Positions 25,857 through 40,240 of a stretch of DNA of 64,000 nt are shown in pieces (position 1 is the first letter of the stretch; every line of letters begins with the position of its first letter). The stretch covers positions 18,185,915-18,249,914 of the forward strand of contig CAIIXF020000001.1 in the NCBI GenBank assembly GCA_903813345.2. Direction: 5' to 3'. The notes under the pieces were generated by a model. The model searched no databases, was not told where the DNA came from, and saw only the letters and a program-made list of their open reading frames with translations. The DNA comes from Owenia fusiformis. Taxonomy: Eukaryota > Annelida > Polychaeta > Sabellida > Oweniidae. The position numbers and the translations under genes are program-made.

Positions 25857-28853
25857 CTGTGGATCATTAGTTTTATGCTAACAGAGAAAGATCAATATAC
25901 TTCATTAAAAAGTGAAATTGCATTGGTATGATCAAGGTAGTTAAAGCAAACTGTTCTTTTTGTTTTTAGTCATAGAAATGTATATTATAGCGGTAACGTG
26001 TTATTGTGTCCAATATACAGTGTATTTGCATTGAATTCTCCAGTACAATTATAGTGATTATATACATGTACATATGATGTAATTTAAATTTTTAATCTCT
26101 GGTTATACAAACATGAAAACCGAAGATAATTGTCTTTCTCTACAATTCGATCTTCATATAAAGGAAAAAATAAGAAAAAATTGAACTTAAAAGTTTAAAG
26201 TCATATTTATTTGTTTTCCCATATGCAGATGTCGCTAGTTGTATTTAGTACCGCACACCCGTAAGTTTTCTATCCTCATGCAAAATAAATATAGTTTATG
26301 CCAGTACCCATTTAGGATTCTTCATGCCACAAAATGTTAAACAGTATTTGTAAATGAACATTACCCATTGTACTCATTATTTCCGATAGCCCTAAAGTAG
26401 TTTAAACTAAGCAATCAATGGTGTCATGACAGAAATACTCCAGAGTGTATTTGTTAAATTGCACAGAAATTGACTTTCATGAGATTCCAGAATGAGTGTT
26501 CTAAAAGGCAATCTAGGGAAATAGCTGGATTAATTACTTTACTTTGAACGACTTAAGATTGACTTTCTGAAATCTAGGGTTCGGAAAACTAATTGCATTA
26601 ACTTGTCTCAATGTCTTTCTTGCGTGAAGGTCATACATATTCACATATCCATGACATTTACTTTTTTCATCCTAATGGCATTATTTTTCCAAACCTGCGA
26701 TTAGAAAGCAGTTTATTTCTCATTATGGTTATAAATTGCTTCCATGTTTAGGTTACCAGGGATCATGAAGGATAATTAACCGTGAAAAGATGAAAAACTT
26801 ATTCTCGTAATTTGTAATTGAGATTATGTGTTTACATTCAGACAGCAATCTTCCTAATCCCACTGAAGACGTTTCATATGAATCATTCATTTTTTCTGGA
26901 TCTGAATTCTACACCAGGTTGTAATTTATTCAAAATTAAACTACTGAACCTCATTGTCATTCGGCTTCCATTGGTTACCTGGATGAGTCTGTAAGAATTG
27001 ACTGTAAAACATAAATTCAAATATCTGCAAAACATACTGTATATTGTAGCATTCTAAGCCCCCCTCCCCCACCCCTTCAGTCCTCGCCTCAAAATATAAT
27101 TTACTGTCTTCTTTGGACTACAATTTGAATCTATTATAAAATCAGCTTATAAATCAAAATGCATTGTTGCTCCGGATGGTTTGCAATATGTTTTACTTAT
27201 CTTAACTGACTGTTATGGTAATATAAATATGTTAAAGTTGATTTTATTTAGTCTGTACATGTGACTATTGTAAACTTTAGTAGGTTTAACTGATGCTTGG
27301 TAAAGTGTGTGTTCTTTGTTCCTTTTTTGATATATTTTAAAGATATTGTATGTGGCGATGATTGTAATATTACGTGCATGGTGGTTAATCTGGATCGTAA
27401 TTCATGTCAAACAATGGAACAGGGATTTCTCGATGGTTTTCCATGTGGCCGTCTTTGGATCCTATTGTCTGTTTTTGAGCTGCTGTTTGCACACCAGATG
27501 TGATCTGATATGTGTAAAACCAGGATTTGGTAATATGTATCTTCTTTCATGTGGTAATGGGGGACAATTTAGATTTGGACTGTGTAATGGGACATAATTG
27601 TGGCTTCTAAATGTCCGTCTAACTGTTTTCTAACGACTGCGGCAGTACTGTATCCTTTTTGAAGAAAAACCAAATCGTTTTAGTTGTCTCTTAAATTTTA
27701 CTTTTCTTGCCATAGTCATTTCCTACTTCTTTCTTGTTTCAGCTACAATTAAAGGGCAATTGTTTTGTGAATTATTACAGATGGAAAATCTGCATAGTGT
27801 GGTTTTGTGTCATTCGGTCTAAAACGTTGTAAATCACTCAAACTTACACCAATACCAAATATGTGGTTTAGGGCTCATGATATATTGTGCAGAATTTGCA
27901 TTCATTTTGAATGTATATATCGGGACACACATACATTTTAACTCTCTACTCTGTTACTGTTTTGTTACTTAACTATTGTTGTCTTTAAAATATTTATTTT
28001 GATTTTTGCCCTTTGGCTTACTCGTACAACTGTGAGTTCACCTTCTAGTAATGTCATCATAAATTAATGACTTTGTCACGTTATATTTAAGTAATCAATT
28101 TGTACAATTACTGTGACAGCATTTCTACATTTTAGTCTCCAAAGGCAGAAAAACATATTTAGTGGTATTATTTTAATTAACTTAATTTGTGAGCAAACAT
28201 GTGCAAACTTACAGAATGAACAAACGGTGTAATTCTTATATTGTTTAGCATCGTATATTGCAATAACACTCTATTTAATCTCCAATTACTATATAATCTT
28301 CAATTACTATTTAATTAAAGTTAATCATGTGTTATTACTCTTTAATGATCAAATGGTTATTTTATTGTACATCATCGGGTTTTTTACGATGTGTTACTTG
28401 AACAACTTAATGATGTATTTTTTACAATAAAACAGTATGACCTTCATTCACCAGGCGGCCATCTTGATTTCGCTGACCTTTTCTAACCTCGCGCATATCG
28501 AGTGGTATCCTCGTGTTGCTCGACTCACTATCAGATATCTGGCATTTTAAAACATTAATTAACTCTATTCATATATTGATACACTTGACTTAAATTGTTT
28601 TTATTCTGTTGTGTTTATAGATAATTGTGAAAGGTATACCAGGACAAACAGTCGGGGTACCGAGTTTTAGATACCGTATTTCTATTCTAAACCATTTACC
28701 AAATAAATCAGACGCCAAATCTAAAATCTAACTGGCATTTTATTGAATGGACTAAATATAATTGTATTTAAAAAGGAGGATATAATGTATTTATTCGATC
28801 TGCTGTAGATCGCATGCCTGCCTCGCTGAGAACTTATTAATAATATATGTTCC

Positions 28854-28866
28854 GTTGCCTGGTAAC
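28854..28866. promoter_or_regulatory. RFX X-box-like palindrome
   Basis: GTTGCCTGGTAAC fits the RFX half-site pair with a one-base spacer. It is the second such 13-mer in the Antp intron, 3 kb from the first. Function is inferred from the motif only. Confidence 0.3.
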
Positions 28867-31800
28867 GTTCTCCACCTTTGCTCTTCTCACATCAATCGTC
28901 CATGATTTTAGTACACATTTGGATTGCGCATTACTCTCTGCTAAATTTAGATTTTCGTGCATTTGTTTCTTCTTATCTTCACCCTTTAGAGGATGGAGGG
29001 CTGTCTTCAGCATTCCGTATTCTCGTTAAATGGTATATCTCTTTATATCAACTAAAGAATCGTTTTGTAGTGATTGGCCTTTACACCTTTTCGGAAAATT
29101 TTGTCCTACACTGCACTCCGAATTTATTAGGAACATATTCAATGTATTGGCATGGCTTCCATAGAGTAGGGTTGGAATGAAGAATTATACATTTAATGTT
29201 TACATGTAGATAAATACAAAAAACTCTTGCGTTGTGCTAGCTTATTACACTGACCAACACGCATTTTGGATATTTCAAGATTCTAAAAAGCATACTTTGG
29301 TTTGTTCATGGTATTTTCTACCGTCGATCATTAGTACTTAATATTATTTCCTGTTTTGTTGGGTGGTTTGAAACAGTTTTTATTTATTTATTTGACAGAG
29401 AAGTCCAGGAATTGATTGTCTCCCTTTTGGTTAAGCATGTTTTTATTTTTGGTAATTTGTTTTGTTGTAATACGGTTCTACTGTTTGCGTGGATGTTCTG
29501 TTGATTTATATCATTAATAAAGTATTTGTTTAGCATTGGTTTATGTGCCATTAAACGTTTTCAATCAATTGTTTATTATTTATCGAACAATTCAAGGTCA
29601 AATCAATACTAGTTATGTTAAATGATCTCATTTTGAAATTACGACAACAAGTGAATATGAATATTTTTCAAATCGTTTTGGTTTTTGTACTTTTTCTATA
29701 ACCGTTAATATATGATATCCTTATACAAGGGGAATATTTCAGAATCACTGTGAATGATATATCATGCTTTTGTTTGTGGCCAATCATGGACTAGAGGCTT
29801 TTTTATACCAATAATATTAATTTTGGCAACAACAACCATTTCGTCAAATTGCCGTATTTTAATTATATAAAGTTGTTAACAATGTGTAAAATCTTTTCCA
29901 ACCAAATATTGTGCAAGCGATACTCATCTCATCCAGCAAATATATTTGGGAAATAACTAAATGGTTTTACAGCTTTTAAAATAACTATAAGGAACCTCAC
30001 TAAACCGTTCAAATTTCATCTCGTAAGGTATCCCCAATTATTTGCTCCGTGGATATATTCCATAAATATTGGCAACAGTGTACTGTATAAAAATGGCTAA
30101 TAAAGAAACTGTTTTATCTTCTTTATATGATGTATATGGTGAGTTAAGTACTAAGTCGATATGGTTAAAATATTTAGTTATTTGTTTTAAATAAATATTA
30201 CTTACAATTTAACGTTTTATGCAAAGTATTCGTTAATTTAAGTTAGCTATCTTAAAAGTGGCATTAGACTTCTTCATATAAATTATAACGTTACAAAAGT
30301 ACATTTACTTAGCGTTTTTAATCATATTTTCCAACTTCTAATTGAATAGGTATATGTTTTCTATTTAAAGTTTTATGATGTTGTCATAATAACTCATGAA
30401 AAAATATGTTTTTAACGAAATACAATTTATTTTCTTATATTCTCATTTATTTTATGGCATATTGTGCCATATAATCCTTTTATGTGACGATTATTAATAG
30501 CATCTGTGAGAATGGAGTTTCAAATAATCATGTTATAAAATCTGATTTATTAACATGAACGTTTCCAGTACGAGAGTTTGAATATTGCAATTGTTTTTGA
30601 AAGGAAGAAATTGTTTCTATATGCCATTGATCATCCCTGCATGTTTGAATTCATAAACTTAAAAGTATAGGTATTTACGTGAATAATTTGGAACAGATAT
30701 AAAAACAAAATTAATACAAATAAAAAAATATACACAAATGATGTCCATTCATGTATATTTAGATAATTATGTGAAAACATATGGTATATTAAGTGCTAAT
30801 TTCCTGGTTTATCCCTTTTAAAAAGGATTTAAATTAAACTTAACTATGCGGTTAACCTCTGTGTGCAGTAATAAATATGAATATAAACATAGTTTGCCTC
30901 GGTAAATATGTGTAAATTACATAAAACTGCATTGAGTATACACGGTGAGGCAGTTTTATACGAACTATTATGAACACAATTTTATGGAGGTACAACCATA
31001 ATTAAAAACAACGAAATATAGAAATCCAAACAATTATTTATAATAAAAAATATTTAAAAGTCATCTTTATATCTATGACATAACAATTTAGTAAAAATGT
31101 TTTATTTATCAAAGTTTGATAAGAGCATTTCTCTAGTTTTGAAATGGGTCGAATTACATAATGCTCAACTGACCAACTTTAACCGCCATTTTGAATTTGA
31201 ATTACTGGTCAAGGTAGCAATACCACTCTTTAATAAAACAAGTAACATATGGACCATACATTAACTCAAAGAAATTAGATTATACAACATTATATTGTCA
31301 GATGTGTGACACAGATTTTTATAATTTAAATATTGACAAATTACTCGGGTTTTGTTACATTTCGTTAATTTCGAAATGGCAATTGGCAATGCAGTAAATG
31401 AACTCTTACGAACTAAATAATTAAATTAAAAGTGTGACCATTTACCAGTTTATAAGATTAAAATTATAACTATTTTCACTTTATTTATTGAGATTAACAA
31501 TTTTTGTTTTTTAACATCTTTCATATCTATAAAACAATCAAATTGTGAAGATTTAATGCGAGGTTAATTTTATATCTTTACATCTGATATTGCAGTACAC
31601 GTTTAGATTCATATTATCGAATAATGTAGAGTGTAACATTTAAAAAAACAAAATAAATGCAATAACTGCCGCAAATTCGTTCATTTCCCATTGAATCGTT
31701 GTCCAACGTGGCTATCTGATTTCAGTGTTGTTATATTTTACTTTAATTACATGATATCAGTTTCTATCCTCTGGGTAATCATAACATATTTCATCAACAT

Positions 31801-33029
31801 GATATTTGAAGGAAAATTATTGAGTATCCATTAGAAGACACTCGCAAAAATATTAGTAAATCATTTTTGAGTTTTTTCTATTTTTCTATAGTTGCACACC
31901 GTGCTTTCTGATAATCGAGTGAATTATATAAATAAATTTAAGTGACGGAAAATTGAAACAACAAGACAATGTTATGCCATTTTATTTTTGCCTAAAAACT
32001 TGAGTTCTTTTTCTAATACAAGGTTGTTAGAAAATATTGTGTACCATCAAATATGACGACATTACAATTTATTTTCAGTTTTCTTAATTCTAAGTGAGGC
32101 ATGTGTATTTAAATAAGATCATGCTTACTATTGTAATTCAACATTACAGTTTTTCAAATTATATGAAAAAGTAATTGTTTTTAGGATATATTAAATTAAC
32201 ATACACTACTGCTCATAATTATGGAATTATCCTTTATTGAATGCGATTATAAGCCAACCATATGAGGCGTACCACAGTTAATGTTGATTGAAAAGCAAAT
32301 AAAATATTCATTTAGAAGAACACATAATCTACATATTTTGCCTAAAATGATTTTGGCTATATCATGGGATTTTCTTGAAGCATATTTAAATGAAATGCTA
32401 TTTAGGTGACGTTTTCAGTTGCACCAATGCATTAATCGAATTCTAAGATATTCAAAAGCATTGTACAGATGCGTCAAAATGTGTTATTATTTTTAGTTAC
32501 AGACAATAGTTTTTAAACTACAGACGTGCCATCATGAACTGAACTTCTGAGTAAAAATCAAGTTAGACAATATTTCAAAGATAGCTCACAAATGAATATT
32601 ATAAAATGACACAAATATGTACTTATATACGAAGTATACATGAATTTAAGAAATCAATCGTCTATAACGATATATAGATAATCATATGATAAACATATCC
32701 CATCCCATTTCTTATACATATAATATAACACTGTTTTGATTCATGATTTATCTGTTAATGCAATAAGCATGGACATGTAAAAGGTAGAAACAGATCTACA
32801 GTGTATAGGGGTAGACAAAATTGCAAGTAACATTTACAATTAACCTTCCAATACAATCTCAAATGCAATGTCTCCCAAAAGATCTATGATATGTAATCAT
32901 AATCAATAGGTGAAGTTTTTTTTAGATTTTAAGAGCAAACATTTGAATTTTCCCAGATTATAGATGCGTTACCTATATTTATAAAAAAAATGAATGCCTC
33001 ATTGTTGAAATTTTTAGTTTCCCTCAAAT

Positions 33030-33276
33030 AAAGTATGCACATTGGTTATCAATAGTCAGTAATATTGATAAGCAAATAGGCAGGGAAAAAGGTGGGAAAT
33101 TATGGGTACTACACTAGAATGGACTAGTGTGGTTGGATGCCTTAAAAAATAGAATATGATGGAAAATTGTGTGACTCCTATGATATTATGTATATTGTAT
33201 ATGTTAATGCAAATGCTTTCAAATGTTTTTTCAATGAATAAAAAAAGGAATAAAAAATAAAAAGTATGCACATTGG
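33030..33276 (+). mobile_element. Retroposed insert flanked by 16-bp target-site duplications
   Basis: AAAGTATGCACATTGG occurs at 33030-33045 and again, identically, at 33261-33276. The ~215-bp insert between them ends in an A-rich tail with several AATAAA motifs (33,237-33,260). A long perfect direct repeat, an A-rich 3' end and no terminal inverted repeat are hallmarks of LINE-mediated retroposition on the + strand. The body lacks recognisable tRNA-promoter boxes and coding frame, so it may be the 3' end of an mRNA, a short LINE tail or an unfamiliar SINE. The identical duplications suggest a fairly recent insertion. Confidence 0.75.
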
Positions 33277-33424
33277 GGACTTTTAGAAAATAGACCTGAC
33301 AAGGAATGATATGTACTAAAAGTATTCTAAAAATGTACTAATTTTTCTAAAGGTGGTTTGCTATAGATACTACCTTTAATATGTGTCATCTTGTGATGTC
33401 ATTCACACCAGCTATATAATATTT

Positions 33425-33640
33425 CTCTGGGTCCAAAGTTGTAGTTCAATGGTAGAACCAGGAAAATTGATTCCGACACACTAAAATTTTAATGATTTTC
33501 GTGAAAAAAGTTAAACAACAGCATTTTTTGTAGTCTTGCCTCAAGACTTTTGGCCCCTTATCTATTAGCACAGTGGGGGTGCAGCGGGGACTCACAAGGG
33601 CTTATAGCTAGACTACATTTTTTGTCATTTGAGAAAATGG
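33425..33640. mobile_element. SINE-like patch with GC-rich core
   Basis: TAGTTCAATGG (33442-33452) resembles a Pol III A box (tRNA-Gly-like). It is followed by a poor B-box-like GATTCC and then by an unusually GC-rich segment. TGTAGTCT (33529-33536) and AGACTACA (33610-33617) bracket that segment as inverted 8-mers. The composition contrasts sharply with the surrounding intron. A degenerate SINE or other non-autonomous element is plausible, but the B box and tail are not convincing. Confidence 0.3.
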
Positions 33641-34550
33641 GACACCAAAGTAAATTTGAATCACTGGGCGCCATCCCAACATTTTAATAATTCAGCAAAA
33701 TATGGCATTACACTTGCTTATGTAGTGGTGTACTTTTTCGAAAGAATGTGGGTTTTCTAAAGATACACAATTCGTGTGTTTGATCATTAGTGTGGCTCAA
33801 CCTCTGTTATGTCCCACTCGCAAATAAGTCCCAACTGTTGCTTAAAATACATTTTACATAATCGATACACTATAGATACACATACATCTTTAAATAACAA
33901 GGCTTGAAAAATATGTAAGTACGCAAGCTGAGAAACTCCAAGATCAGTGCACTGATTGCGTAGTAGTATTTACAGAAAAGAGGATTCATTGTCTCATTGT
34001 TCATTGATTGTGTCCATTGCAAGTAACAATCGTTTTTAGAAAGGTGATAGAGGTTGACCCCTTTAAAAATAAATGTTGTCAAAATGAATCCTATTGATAG
34101 ATGATGCTGAAAAATAAGTCATGATGAAAACTGTTTTCCCCATTGAAATCTAAAGGCTACAACCAACCAACCTAAAATAAGCTGATTTTGATTTTTGATT
34201 TGTCTTTATTAACCATATGTGTATTGATTCATAATGATATTCTTAAATATCTCAACAGCAAATACAAGGAGTGTATTATTCGATGAACGCCTAGAAGGGA
34301 CTATAGATCATACGAAACTATTTTTGCATTTCGATTATCCTGTAATAGTATCCCAAAGTCACTTCATTGCAATCAATGAGTTATTGAGGTTATGGTTTGA
34401 GGGCTCCTTTTTGACATTATTTGTGCTTTTTGTGATACCTCTGATTCTGAGGTGGCGTTTTAACATGTGCTAAAATGTCTGCAATCGTGTTATGTTTAAC
34501 AGCAAAAAATCGTTTTAGTAAAATAATAGTACAATAACGTCATTTCGAAG

Positions 34551-34616
34551 GGCAATATAGTGAAATATTGGACCGAGGGCCGAAGGCCCAAGGTCCACTA
34601 TTTCACTATATTAGCC
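34551..34616. repeat. Fold-back hairpin with GGCC-GAA-GGCC tip
   Basis: AATATAGTGAAATATTGGACC and its inverted partner ending in TTTCACTATATT match at 20 of 21 positions, around a GGGCCGAAGGCCC centre. The result is a near-perfect stem of about 30 bp. A TGACGTCA palindrome follows at 34641-34648. The structure resembles the hairpin end of a fold-back or MITE-type element. There is no coding content. Confidence 0.7.
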
Positions 34617-37600
34617 GCATTATTTTCTTGACCACCACTATGACGTCACATATTGCTCAGGTCGATATCGTAAAATGAATGCCCTCTAAACAAGCACTAA
34701 AACCCCTAGAACTGTCCCGGCAAGGTGGTAATAATATAAAATAGTTAAATGTCCAGCGTTCCGTATCGGATATTTTTGTAACTGATTGTAGTTATACACG
34801 ATAGCATTTCATATTGTATTGTATTTGAAATAATTTTCAAATGCAAGCTAACTATGTCCTTGAGAACGGTGGCAGTTTTTTATTTGTGCTCATATATCAT
34901 GGAAATCCAATCTTCTACTTATGTAAAGCCATCAATGTTTGTATGACAGTTTGTCAATCCTGAGTAAATTGGTCGTTGTGCAACTATATCAATCCATATC
35001 AAAAATGCCAGATGCCTTTAGGTCGATTACGTAAATTGCAAATTTTCCCTCAAATAAACAAAAGCAGCCAAAGTAGATGTATAATATGACAAATATACAC
35101 GTATTATATGTAGTAGTTGTTTTCATTCCTACCACATAGTGTATGAAACGTCCCATTTTACTGATTTTCATATTACGCATTTATGTAATATATTCCCTTC
35201 CCTAACTGTGTGTTGACCAAAATGAAAATCCATCGCAAAGTAAAAAAAAGCATATTTTGTATTTTAAGGACTTTATTTTGGCTATTAGTGTCACTTTTTG
35301 CTGCAAATGATGCACATCCAGGAGCAATTACACGTTGAATAGTTAAACTAGATATAAGTTTCACAAACATTCATTATCCTGGCGATAACTTGTCAAGGGT
35401 TTCCAATGTCCATAAGAAAACACTTATACTAGAAATGCATACACAACAATACAAACGACCATTTTTTCACTCGACCAAACCTTTTTATTTTAATTATAAA
35501 CCGAACCGATAGGGACTTATTTTGTTGAAATTCGTTTTTTAATTTTGTCCTATTTGTTTTTTATGATAGTGCAGAAGTTGGTTGATAAAAGTGTTTTTAT
35601 CGTTTAATATAGATTACAATGTTACACATAGTGTTATTTTATTGATCGAAATAGTTTAATTGGAATTGACCTCAATCGATTGACCTTAAAAGCCATATAT
35701 AACAGTGACATCTATATAGAGTTTTACGATGCACGTATTTATTTAGTACAATCTTTCATTTGTAATATCAACCGATCAAGGACGTCTCGCTTGTATTGAT
35801 ACATCTGCCATCTCTGCTTCTCAATTGATATTGTACTAGCCATTGTCAATTTTAATAAAATAGGAATTAAAATATACAATGTATTTTCACCATATTCTTA
35901 TCTATCCATTTTTTATATATTTATGAAGATTTTCAAGGGGCCTTGTACATAATCGTATGTATATTTGTGTACAAAACAGAACTTTATCTCATCGTTCGTT
36001 AAACATAATAATTGCAAGATCAAACAATTTGAATTGGAAATGAAAATGCAAATGAAAATTCAATTATCTTTACAGATATTGGCTTAAGATGAGTTTTGTT
36101 CAGTTAAATCATAAGGATTGTGAAAGCAAACTATTCGCTTGATTGCATTAGATATTTGCAAATTAAACCGATTAAGTTGATTTTATGCTTTTGAAATACA
36201 CACTGTATTAAACTTGATTAACGATGCTTCATTTTTCATCCTTATTAATTACGCTTAGCAATGATCGATATAAAGCCTATCAGCAAAAAATATAATTGTA
36301 TCTTGTTTTTTCACAGTTGATATCGCTGCAAACCTGTATACTGGCAAGAACGAATCACACTTTAGTCTCATAAAACACTGTTTTTGATGAAACTTCCCCC
36401 AAAATATGACAATGAGTTGCTAAATGGTTCGGATGACTGTTTACCTTTACTCATTGGCTAGGAATTAATTCATCCTTGTTTTTTGATTTGTTGAAATGTA
36501 CGTTTGTCTAATGTGATTGCCAAAAAGGGAACGAAATGGAGTTTAAAATGTATTAATTCATTGTCTTATGGTACGCTAGATTTTGTCTGACCTCCATCAT
36601 TTGATGAGAATAAACGTTCTATCTTGTGTTCTATCTTCTGCTTTCGGATCGCATTGATGATTCCTGAGGGTTGGGATAAGAAGTGTTAGACATTGTAATA
36701 TTGAGTGTTAGTTAATAGTTTCAGATATTGGGGATCTTTTCCCCATGTTTTCCCCCTATATGTTTTTTTTTTCTTGCTGTTTTTGTAATACTGTTGGCCT
36801 TTCCCCTTTTCACCTGATATAACATCCAAAAGGACATAAATAATACATGAATATTTGACTCATGAAGGGTGATAAGAATATAATGCTTCGTCTTGTTGTA
36901 TCCCCTACTTTACATTAATACAATGAACATCTTTTTCTTGTCTATCAATACTCTATCGGGGCTGAATAATGGCAACATATACAAGGAACAATTATCCGTG
37001 GAAAGGGAAAGTATCTCACAAGAAACGTTGGCCTGGATGCCATCATGTCTAGCAGCTACCCCCGATTTCCCTACACAGCTGATAAACAAAATGTTATTCA
37101 TCCTAAGTGTATGTGTGGCTTGCGTCCGAACTCAGCGTGATTAAAATTCTCCATGTCACAATGAATCTTTGGAAGAAAAAAATGTCTACTAATGGCTAGT
37201 AATTTTTCAAAATCTGACTGATGCTAAATGAGTTTCTGGTTTAATAGATAGCATTTTGGGTTGACTTTCGTGTGAATGTCATTACCCGACAAACTAACTT
37301 CTACATCTATTAAACTTGATACGAACCACCTCACGTATTTTAAGTTTCTTTTTATAGCAGGAACAATACTGTTCGTTGTCTGTGATAAATTATACAAAAG
37401 CAGCCCAACGAAGCAATTGTGTCATACTTCTGTATATTTGACATGATTTATGGATTAAATCCGTGTTATTAACGAAATACCCCTATCTAAGTATTGAATT
37501 TCTGAAGATGGAACTCTTGCCAGTGCTTCATATTATAATGCAAATATTGCATTTATCAATCTTAGCTACTTCTTTTTAAAAATCTCTCCATGCAAGTGTA

Positions 37601-37679
37601 AACGCGAAGCACCAGGTGAGACAGCATCCAGGTCAACGTAATACAAATATTTTATGTGCACTGATTGTCTATCATCGAG

Positions 37680-38075
37680 TGATTTAGAACATGCTTTGTT
37701 ATATTCTATGTAAGGTTTTCACTTTTACAGTGATTGATAAATCAGAATTTATATTTTCGAAACTTTTTGGTGTGGAATTGTTTTTTGTGAACAAATTGTG
37801 GCTCGCTCTTTAGACATTCCTGTCTTTGAAACAGTGGGCATTTAAGCATCGTCATATGTTGGACATTCGAGAACTACTTGTATGTGTGGATTTACAACAT
37901 GTTCTGTAATATTCTATGTTAGGTTTCTATTTTTACAGTGATTGGTAATTCAGAATTGATATTTTTGGTGACATCTTAGGAACCAATCGTGGCTTGTTCT
38001 TTTGACCTACTTGTCTATGAATTGAGGGGTACTTAAGCATCATCATATGTTTGACATTCGCAAACTACTTTTACA
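37680..38075. repeat. Two diverged tandem copies of a ~200-bp unit
   Basis: Blocks recur in the same order in both copies: AACATG.T.TGT.ATATTCTATGT; TTTTACAGTGATTG; TGTGGCTCG/CGTGGCTTG; TTAAGCATC.TCATATGTT; and GACATTCG..AACTACTT. Copy 1 is at about 37,680-37,880 and copy 2 at about 37,886-38,075. Substitutions and small indels show that the duplication is old. Confidence 0.8.
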
Positions 38076-39698
38076 TGTGACTTTCGAACATTTTATTACC
38101 ATATTTATGATTTGATGTTATATAAATTATCATGCTGTTCATACTCCAGTTGCTGAAGGGGAACATAGGTGTTTCTAAAAACTCAATTCTGAGTTTACAG
38201 AGTCTATTTTTAAGTAGATTTTACTTTGTGATGGCGTGGGTTTGTTTTCTAACCGGATCGCATTGCCCTCTTTAATTTTTTAAACTATGTTTTACCTTAC
38301 GAGTATAACGATCATCGCAATTGTTGTAAAAAAATATTCAATATCTTAAAATACCCATAGAGATTCAGTTAAAATTATGTATTAACTATTATAGATTGCG
38401 AAAGTATGAAGGCAACACCAACGAAGTGCTAAAAAATATAAAATATATCAGATTTCAATACAACAACTGAATAATAACGATGATATCCTCAAAAACATAC
38501 GATTCAAGCAAAGGAAAGTATACAATAAGACCAACGATTGCCTTACATACCAAAGCTTTTGCAGTGTCATGATTTGATGTTTTTGTTAGATTAGGGTTGA
38601 TTAGGAATAATAAACTGTTAATATTGTGTGATAATCCAGTGTTTCCAATAACCACGTTCAAACCTCCAACAACTTCATAATGAGAAGAGCTAAAATACAG
38701 TAATATATTAAAATACATTTAAAGAAGTTTATATTGCAAAAAACGCACAACGATAACGGTTGACAATTACATGAAAAATAGACATTAGTACAATAATGTG
38801 TATGTAAATGATAATATTAATGCAGATGTTTATTAGGAAAATATTTGAAAAGAATAGAATGGTACCAAGCAAGTAAAATTTAGTTCATGGACCACTTTGT
38901 ATGTCTGGGTATTGTCGTGTCCGTCACGCTCGCTAGTTGATGGACATGTTAAACAGGCGTGAAATGGATCGTGATACAAATACTGTCATAGTATATTAAT
39001 GACACCAGGCAGATAGTCAGGCCATGTTTGAACTGTGCTTGTTTAAGCAACCTTGCATCTATTTTTCACATTTTACATAATAAACACCTTTGCGTTTGTT
39101 AAACTAAAAAAGTTTGCATGTGAAACACGGGGGAACTGTGGATAAACCCCAGCAGACAAAATCAAGTCATGTAATCTGTCTCAATAAAACAGTGCTTTTT
39201 AAAAGCATGAAGCAATCTACCATCACCTAATGCATCTGTTGTGTTAATACTGTGTCATAGCAGACCCTCGACAACGAGCTTGAGTTGTTGATAAAGCAGT
39301 ATATTCATATAATATGGAAATTGTACATCAACTTGTTATTTTTGAAGCTATCTTTCATCAGTGTCATGGTTATAACATTAAACATATTTTGAAAACACAA
39401 AATGCAATCTATTACATATTTAGTGTGTTCATACTCTGAAGCCTGAACAGTAGATACCCCGATGTTCGGATTAATATGAGTCATCTCAATTCAAGTGTTA
39501 ATTATCTAGGCAGTGTTTTATATCATCCAAGTGTGAACATCCCCTGCCTTGCACACACTGTGCCTAACCACATACACACTGTGCATGCATACATTGTTTC
39601 TTATCATGTTAACCTTAAATGCTTTTTAATCCCATTGTTCAGAACCCAAACTCCGAAAATATCAAGCATTGTTTTAATCAGTTTTTACAAAAATGTAA

Positions 39699-40058
<360 letters not shown>

Positions 40059-40240
40059 ATGGATGTACATATTGTATATAAACCAAGGAACCATCTAAGG
40101 GAAACTGCGTGTACATTGTATATTTCAGATTGCAAATAGCACTATCTTGGATCCATTTGGATTGCTCTGTACAGACAGGATGACACTAGGTCATGAACGA
40201 GAATGGTATATGTATAACACATATACATGTGATCATCTGA

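Noticed and set aside
33441-33470. tRNA-like stretch (TAGTTCAATGGTAGAACC)
   Set aside because: No acceptor stem, anticodon arm or proper B box follows, so it is not a tRNA gene; kept only as weak support for a SINE-like patch.
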